From: Lytechinus pictus
Lineage: Eukaryota > Echinodermata > Echinoidea > Temnopleuroida > Toxopneustidae
Assembly: GCF_037042905.1 (NCBI RefSeq)
Contig: NC_087247.1
Coordinates: 56,815,920 to 56,879,919 of the forward strand
DNA length: 64,000 bases
Reading direction: 5' to 3'
Positions 55,895 to 64,000 of this stretch are shown here, in pieces. The first letter of the stretch is position 1, and every line of letters begins with the position of its first letter. Position numbers and translations under genes: made by a program. Below the pieces are notes generated by a model, which saw only the letters and a list, made by a program, of their open reading frames with translations, did no database searches and was not told the DNA's origin.

Positions 55895-56560
55895 AGGGGA
55901 TGGCTTTAGAAATTTAAATTTCTATAGGGCAGATATGGCGTAAAGGGCAAAAATTTCTAAAAACTGCGAGCGAGCAAAACTTTTGGGTAAATTAAACTAG
56001 AACTATCAATGAAGGTGATTAATACCCCTGCCCTACGCCGTTACCATGGCAAAAGTTTCCAACACATGGGGAAAAATATGTCTTGTCCATCTTTACCCAA
56101 GACCTACATGTATGTGTGAGCAAATCATGAGAATTACTGATGAAGTCGTTTGAACCACAAAATTTTTGCCTAATTTTTGACATATTATATAATGTTACCA
56201 AGGCAACACGATTTCCGACACATGCAAAAAAATGTCCTGTATATATCTTTACCTCGAGACCAATGCGTGAGCCAAATTTCATGAGAATTGGTTGAAAACT
56301 AATCAAGTAGTTGGAACCAATAGATTTTTACCCAATTTGGGGCTTATAATATGTTGTAACCATGGCAACACAACTTCCGACACACACAAAATATGTGTCT
56401 CTCACACCTTTACCTCTTAATGTGTGAACCAAATTTCAAGAGAATTGGTTGAAAATTGATGAAGAAATTAAAACTGAAAGTATTTTACAATTTTGTTGTC
56501 ATATAATATGCCGTTACCATGGCAACATGATTTCTAACACTCAAAATAGGTTTTGGAGCT
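55895..56560 (+). repeat. Tandem array of ~157-bp monomers with GTTACCATGGCAA
   Basis: Four monomers are marked by GTTACCATGGCAA-like words at 56040, 56194, 56356 and 56513 (spacing 154-162). Each has an ACACATGnnAAAA block, a CTTTACC block and CAAATTTCATGAGAATTGGT. Identity is moderate, so the array is old. Confidence 0.75.
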
Positions 56561-56999
56561 AGGGGAAGCAATCGCCATTCCAACCAACACCGGACTTGAA
56601 GTCATCCAATTGATGTGTGTACCAAATTTCTTGTTTAATCACATTTGAATTAAGCACAAAAGGGGCGATTCTAGACTGAAAGTCAAAGTTATTATCATTA
56701 TTTCGGGAGGGAGGGGTGGTGCTTGAAAAATATGTGACGTTGATATAAATTATGATATTATTCTAAGGAAAATGTCCTATCCTCAACGAAGTAAACAAAT
56801 TAACTATTATGCTTAGGCCTAGTTTTGCTTATAAAAATAAGGGAAAGATTTATGATTGTTAGTTTTTCAAATATTGAAAGAATACATCATACGCTATCCA
56901 ATGACACAAAAATTATTTCGAAACTCCAAGTAAAACTCAAAATATCTTCAAATTACAGAGGGCATAATTATAAAAAATAATCGTAAAATTACCCTTAAG

Positions 57000-57230
57000 T
57001 CACTTCTTGTGGAAAGCCGCCGTTTATGTCTTGATTTTAATCACGACATAAATTTATGTCATTCAAAGGGATTTATGTCATGATTTTATGTCGTGATTTA
57101 TGACATAAAGCTTTATGCAACGGATTTATGTCAAGAGTTGTGTTTATGTCATGATTTATGCTGTATGACATAAATCGTAACATAAATCATGACATAAATC
57201 AATACATAAACTTTTTTGCAACAGGGCCCT
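57000..57230 (-). repeat. Right end of the large ATTTATGTC / GCCCTGTTGCA repeat
   Basis: At least ten ATTTATGTC or GACATAAAT words, ending TTTTTTGCAACAGGGCCCT at about 57213-57231, the inverse of the left end near 49542. The 7.7 kb between them has no recognisable transposase. Confidence 0.65.
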
Positions 57231-57271
57231 GGGATCAACGCTTGACATAACATTATGTATATTATTATTCA

Positions 57272-57886
57272 TTAAAGGACAAGTCCACCCAAGAAAAATT
57301 TTGATTTGAATCAATAGAGAAGAAATCCAACAAGTATAATGCTGAAAATTTCATAGTCAAAATCGGATGTCAAATAAGAAAGTTATGGCATTTTAAAGTT
57401 TCGCTTATTTTTCACAAAATATTTTATATGAACGAGTCAGCAACATGCAAATGAGAGAGTCGATGATGTCCCTCACTCACTATTTCTTTTGTTTTTTATT
57501 GTTTGAATTACACAATATTTCAATTTTTACAAATTTGACATAGGGTCCAACTTGACTGAACCATAAAATGTTAAAACAATGGTAATTCCACATGTTCAGA
57601 GAGAAACAAAACTTTCTTTCACATGACAAAAGGGGAAAATTTGAATAATTCATATTTCATACAATAAAAGACAAAATAAATAGTGAGTGGATGACATCAT
57701 CAGTTCCCTCATTTGCATACAGACCAGGATGTGCATATAACGGTTTTGTAAAATTAAGCGAAATTTTAAAATGTCATAACGTTCTTATTTTACATCCGAT
57801 TTTGATGAAATTTTCAGCGTTATGCTTGTTGGATTTTTCTCTCTTTATTAAAATCAACTTTTTTGGGGGGTGGACTTGTCCTTTAA
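57272..57886. mobile_element. TTAA-type MITE, family A (copy 4)
   Basis: Starts TTAAAGGACAAGTCCACCCA and ends GGTGGACTTGTCCTTTAA, with TTAA at both ends and inverted halves. Of the four copies it has the best-preserved terminal palindrome. Confidence 0.9.
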
Positions 57887-58124
57887 CAAATCAGCTACTA
57901 ACAACATGGGTAGAATGACCGCACAGAAGGCACAAAAAGCACTGTTAAGGCGCCGTTATGGCGCGAGTGTTGTTGTAGGGGATTAATTGAGTTAGGCAAA
58001 ATCTATAATTTTTTTGTGCGTAATGATCTAGATTTAACTTAGTTATGATTATTTGCCCATCCTACAAGTTTAAAATCTTGTCTAGGAATGTAATTCATTA
58101 TTATAAAGGCCTACAAAAATTCCC

Positions 58125-58300
58125 TTATTATTGATTGATTGATTTTATTTGGCAAGTCACCATAACATATATACAGTAGCATTAAAACAACAGGCTTGCA
58201 CAGGATGACCCACGAAAGCTCGAAAGCTTATTTCCAGTGGGGTCCTCGACATACAGAATTAAGATAATAAAATGGTAAAATTATACTATTTACATATTAA
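58125..58300 (-). repeat. CR1/Jockey-like retrotransposon 3' tail with (AATC)n
   Basis: On the minus strand: AAGCTTTCGAGCTTTCGTGG, then TACTGTATATATGTTATGGT and GACTTGCCAAATAAAATC, followed by AATCAATCAAT. A polyadenylation-like signal followed by a short AATC tandem tail is typical of this class. No RT-coding text remains. Confidence 0.6.
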
Positions 58301-58768
58301 AAAAGTGAAGAAAAAAATCAGAATTTACTATTACCAATAAATAGTAAATTTTAAACATGAAATACTAACATTTTAAACATGAAATGACAGCAAGTAGTAA
58401 ATATATATTTACTAATTTAATATAAAAATATCGAATAAGCTTTAAAAAGATCAAGAAAATTAGCCTACCATGATATTACGATGGAGATTCTGTACCAAAA
58501 AAAAATGCAATCCCACTTTTCATCAGTTTCTTTTGTTTGAAAATGCTCTTCACAGACTTCACTCATCATGCTCATGATAGAGTATTTGCCAATGATGATT
58601 ATCATGCGATAAATTTCATCAGCTATATTGTTCTTCTTTCTAATGTAGGGTCTATTCTTAAAAATGTCTTTAAACACTTAAAAAATTATATATCTTGGAA
58701 GAAAAAAAATCCTGATGAAAAGGATCATATCTTGGCACTAATCAACATTCCCCGCTATATACCCATTC

Positions 58769-59301
58769 TTAAAGGGGTACTCCAGGCTGAAGAAAATAAT
58801 ACGGTTTGAACAGTAAAGTGAGACAAACAAAACGCTGACAAATTGATAAAAATTGGAAATGAATACAAAAAATTATGGTATCTTAAAATTTTTCATTAGG
58901 CCCTATTTCGGTGAAATTTATATTCATGTCTCCAGGAATATGCAATGAGGGTCTGTTGTATCATACAAAATTAGGTTTATTTTAATTTTGTCCACCCAGA
59001 ATATTGCTTCAAAGATCATCATTTTGTTACTCGGGCGACATACACACATTTGACACAATTTAAAATCAGAAAAAGGGGAAAGAGCTATATGAGGATATGG
59101 CATCATCGTTCCATTTATTGCATATTCATGGCCACACGCTGCTCAGTAATATCATTGCAAAATACAGTGTTAAATTTTCAATATTCAAGAATTTTCTTTT
59201 TTTCTTTTTTTCAGATTTTGATGAAATATTCAGCAATTTGCTCATTAAATTTTTCTCCATTTATTCATATATTGTTGTGTGGGCCCGGAATACCCCTTTA
59301 A
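58769..59301. mobile_element. TTAA-type MITE, family B relative (CTTAAAGGGGTACTCCAGGC)
   Basis: The left end TTAAAGGGGTACTCCAGGCT is inverted at the right, GGAATACCCCTTTAA. Internal blocks follow the family B order but are diverged, including TTTTGATGAAATATTCAGCA on the right. Confidence 0.8.
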
Positions 59302-59440
59302 TTCGGTCGAGGTCTATGTTAAATTACTTGGTATAAGAAAGGGAGAAATTATTCACTAACATCGTCACTATTGGTGCCCTTCGCACTGTTAGTGATTTGT
59401 ATTAACATTAGCGCCACTGTTAGCTTCTGCTGGGCCTTTT

Positions 59441-59964
59441 AGGGTGCGTTTATCCGCCACTTTTTTACCCTATAATCATGATTCCAATCATGATTCAAAT
59501 CACGATTCTGCAGAATCACGATTGCGTTTAGTCGAAATTGAATATAATCATGATTAGAATCACAAACATGAACTACGAAAAAAAGGGCGTTTGGAAAGAC
59601 GTTTCTGCAGAATCACGTACGAAAATGTTCGGATAAACGATATCGTGATTTGAATCATGATTATATGACGTCATTGTGTCGAGCTATTTCCGGTTCTTGC
59701 CAAGGCGCGCGCCCCACGTTGTCACATCACATGTACGTCGCCGACCTCCAATTAAGTGTCCAACGTTGACCTATACTTCCTGGGTCAAACTGCGCACTGT
59801 GATGCGCACTGGATCGGTCCGAATCCGAGGAGAAACAGCGTTGGAACGAAGGTCGTCTAAACCCTGATTCTGTAGTAATTGTGATTCATGTTTGTGATTT
59901 GAATCATGATTCAAATCATGATTCAAATCACGATTCTGGCTTGAGGTCGGATAAACGCAGCCTT
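59441..59964. mobile_element. MITE with TGCGTTTATCCG ends and AATCATGATT palindromes (copy 1)
   Basis: The left end AGGGTGCGTTTATCCGCCAC is inverted at the right, GGTCGGATAAACGCAGCCTT. Just inside each end are back-to-back AATCATGATT or AATCACGATT palindromes, plus CTGCAGAATCACG. It is non-coding, about 524 bp. Confidence 0.8.
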
Positions 59965-60129
59965 ATTCCTGTTAGATTATTAGGAATTCGGCTAGCTTCT
60001 GTGAGTTTATCGATACCGGTAGGCCTATACTTTTAGTGCTCTGTTAGTGAAAACAATGCGTCTATATAGGCGGTGGTCGCCCGTGAAAGGTGTGACTGGC
60101 CCTACTGTTGGCGTTCTGTTACGTCTGTT

Positions 60130-60480
60130 ATGTCTGTGCGGCCGCCAGGTATAGAAAGCCTTCTGGAGGTCTATAAAAATAGCCCCTGTATACTGCATAT
60201 TGTCCGTTACCTTAACAAGGGCAGTAATGGTAAAGTGTTTCGGACGGAATCCAGAATAGAAGTTTCAGATCAGAATATCAAAAATTTTCTGCTCGCGCTC
60301 GCATTACTAATGTAGGAAGACAATAAATTATCCATCCTTTTTCATGATTTACAAAGCATGAATAGTGTCCCGTTTTTATATCTGAAATCTCATTTTTCCG
60401 CTCGCGCTTCGTGCTCGCATCAGTTGTTTATATAGTTATACCTATCCCGTTCATGATTACAAAAAGTGCTTAGAATGTCC
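60130..60480 (+). repeat. Fragment of the GCTCGCGC monomer family
   Basis: Two to three monomers with TTTTCTGCTCGCGCTCGCAT and TCCGCTCGCGCTTCGTGCTC blocks about 115 bp apart. It is followed directly by the second TGCGTTTATCCG element. Confidence 0.65.
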
Positions 60481-60483
60481 TTG

Positions 60484-61284
60484 TGCGTTTATCCGCCACT
60501 TTTTCACCCTAGAATCATGATCTGAATCATGATTCAAATCATGATTCTGCAGAATCACGATTGCGTTTAGTCGAAATTGAATATAATCATGATTAGAATC
60601 ACAAACATGAAACACGAAAAAAGGGGCGTTTGGAAAGACGTTTCTGCAGAATCACGTACGAAAATGTTCGAATAAACGATATCGTGATTTGAATCATGAT
60701 TATATGACCTCACTGTGTCGGGCTACTTTCGGTTTGACTCTTGCCAAGCTCAGCTCATTGTATGTACATGATTACTCTGCATGCATTTCTTGTCATGTCC
60801 AAGTTCTGTGTTGGTCATCGCATCGTCCACTACTTTTCATTTTTTGGTCATGTCTTCAACTTCAAGTTCTAGTAAATGAATTAACTGGACAGACAATGAT
60901 CTCAGTTGTTGTTGAGTATAGAGTGTCAATATTAAATTGGATCTACGCTGAAATTCACTTCCGAACACCATTTTTGATAAATTAACAAGATGAATAGAAG
61001 CACATGGACCCTATATGATAGAAGTAAATAAAATTAGGTATAGACTGAATTCTGGAAGCAAAAGATTTTTCGAGAGCCGAAGCATGTGCGAAAAACTTCC
61101 TCTGTCAAACTGCGCACTAGTGATGCGCACTGGATTGGCCCGAATCTGAGGAGAAACAGCATTGGAATGAAGGTCGTCTAAACGCTGATTCTGTGATATC
61201 GTGATTCATGTTTGTGTTTTGAATCATGATTCGAATCATGATTCAAATCATGATTCTGGCTTGAGGTCGCATAAACGCAGCCTA
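60484..61284. mobile_element. MITE with TGCGTTTATCCG ends and AATCATGATT palindromes (copy 2, larger)
   Basis: Same ends and palindrome clusters as copy 1 (GTGCGTTTATCCGCCACTTT; GGTCGCATAAACGCAGCC). About 280 bases longer because of different sequence at about 60740-61110. Blocks either side, such as CAAACTGCGCACT and CCGAATC(C/T)GAGGAGAAACAG, match copy 1. Confidence 0.8.
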
Positions 61285-61328
61285 AGGGATCCAAATGTCG
61301 TCCGTCGTTCGTCCGTCACAAACCTAAT

Positions 61329-62275
61329 GACACATAACTCCACAACCGTAGGTCGATTTCCAACCAAACTTGGATGGTAGATGGACTTGGGGGACCTGCA
61401 TGTTATGCTGCAGTCGGAGGTCACATGGTAAGGTCAAAGGTCATTTTCAGGTCAACGTTAAAGTTTACATGCAAGACTCTCTTATGACACCTAACTCCGC
61501 AACCGTAAGTCGCATTTCATCCAAACTTGGATGGTAGATGGACTTGGGGGACCTGCATGTTATGCTGCAGTCGGAGGTCACATGTTAAGGTCAAAGGTCA
61601 GTTTGAGGTCAACGTTAAAGTTTACATGCAAGACTCTCTTATGACACCTAACTCCGCAACCGTAAGTTACTTTTCAACAAAACTTGGATGGTAGATGTAC
61701 TTAGGCGACCTGCATGTTATGCTGCAGTCAGAGGTCACATGTTAAGGTCAAAGGTCAGTTTGAGGTCAACATTAAAGTTTACATGCAAGACTCTCTTATG
61801 ACACCTAACTCCGCAACCGTAAGTCGCTTTTCAACCAAACTTGGATGGTAGATGGACTTGGGGGACCTGCATCTTATGCTGCAGTCAGAGGTCACATGGT
61901 AAGGTCAAAGGTCATTTTCAGGTCAACGTTAAAGTTTACATGCAAGACTCTCTTATGACACCTAACTCCGCAACCGTAAGTCGCATTTCATCCAAACTTG
62001 GATGGTAGATGGACTTGGGGGACCTGCATGTCATGCTGCAGTCGGAGGTCACATGGTTAGGTCAAAGGTCAGTTTGAGGTCAACGTTAAAGTTTACATGC
62101 AAGACTCTCTTATGACACCTAACTCCGCAACCGTAAGTTACTTTTCAACAAAACTTGGATGGTAGATGTACTTAGGCGACCTGCATGTTATGCTGCAGTC
62201 AGAGGTCACCTGGTAAGGTCAAAGGTCATTTTCAGGTCAACATTAAAGTTTACGTGCAAGGCTCTTATGACAAGT
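61329..62275 (+). repeat. Highly regular tandem array: six 157-bp monomers
   Basis: GACACCTAACTCCGCAACCG-like starts at 61329, 61486, 61643, 61800, 61957 and 62114 (exactly 157 each), with a partial seventh at 62269. Each monomer has CAAACTTGGATGGTAGATG, GACCTGCATGTTATGCTGCA and AGGTCAAAGGTCA. Alternating variants (TCATTTTCAGGTC versus TCAGTTTGAGGTC) show a higher-order pattern. It is non-coding; high identity indicates recent amplification or homogenisation. Confidence 0.93.
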
Positions 62276-62329
62276 GTTATTCCATCCCAGTCATTTCACA
62301 ATGAAGTTTCGATATAATTCTCTTGCGTG

Positions 62330-62660
62330 CCCTCGCAAATCACGATATTTCTGGTCATTTTCATAAGTGAGCGAGACACAAAATTGCTTTCGCCTTGTTT
62401 TTAGATCGGAAAAAAAATGTAAAAAGAATCATCTCGCTCGCATTGTTTAATCTTATATCGTCTAACTGCAAATAAATTCAGTCAGGCCATATAACACATA
62501 TAAAAAAAAATCTGCTCGCGCTTCGCGCTCGTAGTAATTATCTAGTTACATGCGAATCTTGTTCAGGATCACAAGCATTGCCCAGAATCTTCAATTATCA
62601 GGACAAATTACATGAAATTTAAAAAAACTTTAGCTCGCACTATTTAAATTAGACTTTTGA
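62330..62660 (+). repeat. Fragment of the GCTCGCGC monomer family
   Basis: ATCTCGCTCGCATTG, TCTGCTCGCGCTTCGCGCTC and TTAGCTCGCACT blocks at about 62430, 62511 and 62630. No ends were seen. It is followed by a C-run (62788-62801). Confidence 0.6.
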
Positions 62661-62801
62661 GATTACTACACATTTATGTTGTTTGATAAGAATAAAGCTA
62701 AGAAGTGACTGTAGGTATACCCCTTCAAAGAAAAAAAAATCAACTTTGAGCGGCCGATCGGGGAACATATGGGTGAAAAAACATTCGCCCCCCCCCCCCC
62801 A

Positions 62802-63428
62802 GGTGATGTCTTACAAGCTGACTGTGCTTTTTAATAGATCACCTCAGTTCTGCACTTAAATTATTGTTAATTCATTGTTACTTCATTGAGGACATGTATA
62901 ATGTTTTGTAGAATTGAAAATAAACTTGAATAAAAAGAACAAAAACATTTCATTATCAAGACCTCAGCTAATAAGCAATCAACATTCATTAATGATGATA
63001 ACTATGTTGCCGGATTTTGTTTAATTTTATAAGCCATACCCTCCAAGTGAATATTACCGACATATTTCATGTCATCAGTGAGCACCGCCAGAAAACTTTT
63101 TATAAGTCACAAGCCTGATGACTTTGAGTCCATTTTATCGCAAGGAATTCCACATTTTCATCATGAACATGTTTAGAAAGCTTGTAAAAGGTACTTTCTA
63201 AAAAGGCGATAAAACCTTTTTTTGCTCATTTTGTATAAAAGGCGATAAAACTTTTTTGGCTAATTTTCAGGGTTGAATAAGCACGACTCAAAATTTGCTA
63301 TAGAATTGCTTTTTCTTACACATTTCTATCTGTAAAATTGTCGAATAAGATGATATTTAATTTTGGGAAGCTTATATTCAACAACATTTAATGTAATGAA
63401 CAAATGAAATTTTAAAAAAAATGTAATT
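62802..63428. other. Unassigned AT-rich stretch
   Basis: Contains AAAAGGCGATAAAAC twice (about 63203 and 63239). No gene seen. Confidence 0.45.
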
Positions 63429-63455
63429 TTCGTCTCACCTGCATATAGCAGACTA
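63429..63455 (+). repeat. Family K-like end word
   Basis: TTTCGTCTCACCTGCATATA then GCAGAC resembles the left end of family K (TTTGTCTCGCCTGCATAGCAG). No monomers follow, so it may be a solo end or chance. Confidence 0.3.
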
Positions 63456-63633
63456 ATAACCCGTCTTAACAGACACTTTTCTGATTGCCCTAGTACCCCG
63501 ATAAAAGCAAGGCGAAAGAAAACCCCTTTCCTGTTAAGACGCTCCCAAAAGCAGGACTGTGTCGGGAAGGATTTATCCAAATTTCGGCCTGCTCAGACCA
63601 GGGTGGAAGCGCGGGAGAAAAACAACTCTATAC

Positions 63634-63803
63634 CTAGTCTAGTTCTAAACGATTTTAAACGAACCGAGAACCTGTACTCCAATTTTTCCTCGGAGTACAG
63701 GTTCTCGGTTTTGCGCGCACACTCGGCTGGGCGTACGCACGGAATAGAACGTATTATATCGTGGTGCAAATAGATTCGTTTAAAATCGTCTAGAACTAGA
63801 CTA
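63634..63803. repeat. Double-nested inverted repeat
   Basis: Outer arms: AGTCTAGTTCTAAACGATTT and TAAACGA (63634-63662) pair with 63776-63803. Inner arms: 63662-63680 (AACCGAGAACCTGTACTCC) pair perfectly with 63692-63710 around an 11-base loop. About 65 bp of GCGC-rich sequence separates the inner hairpin from the right outer arm. It is non-coding and could be a small foldback element. Confidence 0.8.
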
Positions 63804-64000
63804 CTCGATACCCCGCTAACGCCCGGACGCGCGTTTCCGTTTTACACCCTGGCGAAGGCATTTTCCGGAAAAATAGCCACAAAGCGACTAGTGAAGAGTC
63901 TACGTCTACGTTTGTTTACATAATCAGCTGGGCGCGCGATCCAAAAGTCCGCACCGAAGATATCCGCAGAACATACGTGCAAATGCAGCTGAGCTTATAG
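63804..64000. other. CpG-rich sequence at the window end
   Basis: Richer in G, C and CpG than the rest (CGGACGCGCGTTTCCG, GGGCGCGCGATCC). It might be the edge of a promoter lying beyond the window; nothing in it can be called a gene. Confidence 0.3.

Noticed and set aside
61329-62275. Regular repeats that might suggest a CRISPR array
   Set aside because: The whole 157-bp unit is repeated with no unique spacers, and the window is clearly eukaryotic.

Overview
This is a eukaryotic, AT-rich, intron-bearing window dominated by transposable elements. It looks like an echinoderm nuclear genome, most likely a sea urchin. Evidence: two animal genes with GT-AG introns; several high-copy non-autonomous DNA elements that I recognise from sea-urchin sequence (families starting TTAAAGGTCAAGTCCACC or TTAAAGGGATGGTCCAGG, and G-run elements reading GGGGGCACTCGACCAAAAA); and decayed CR1/Jockey-like and L1/Tx1-like retrotransposons. 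The species cannot be fixed from the sequence alone. Nothing suggests a bacterium, plasmid or virus.

Genes. (1) 10496-19313 (+): an RBR-type (RING1-IBR-RING2) E3 ubiquitin ligase, related to Ariadne. I assembled it from 11 coding exons whose phases all agree, giving 945 residues, including a long unrecognised N-terminal half. A likely 5' UTR exon ends at 8644. (2) 33201-34565 (+): the mitochondrial RNase P / tRNA m1(A/G)9 methyltransferase subunit TRMT10C (MRPP1), 454 residues in one coding exon behind a 5' splice acceptor. I found no other host gene.

Layout. 1-8000: dispersed short motifs, palindromic elements and a nest of four DNA elements (6061-7940). 8000-20340: the RBR ligase gene, with palindromic elements in its long introns. 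20340-33160: a 163-bp tandem-array element, a second three-deep nest (23523-25167), a 1.2-kb inverted-repeat element and a third nest containing a CR1-like remnant. 33160-35000: TRMT10C. 35000-44420: a SINE, more short elements, an L1/Tx1-like remnant and a mariner-like element with long arms. 44420-49440: an element with ~0.85-kb inverted arms made of ~155-bp monomers, and two reverse-transcriptase remnants. 49480-57230: a 7.7-kb stretch bounded by related inverted ends rich in ATTTATGTC. 57270-64000: further elements, including a very regular 157-bp tandem array.

How it fits together. The two genes are unrelated housekeeping-type genes on the same strand, separated by ~14 kb of repeats. The most informative new material is the transposon biology: two G-run families with 8-9 bp target-site duplications and internal degenerate repeats, nests that allow relative dating, and four unrelated tandem-array families with monomers of ~155-163 bp, two of which carry a nuclear-receptor-like AGGTCAAAGGTCA in nearly every monomer. 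Boundaries of repeats are read by eye and are usually good to within about 10 bases unless stated.
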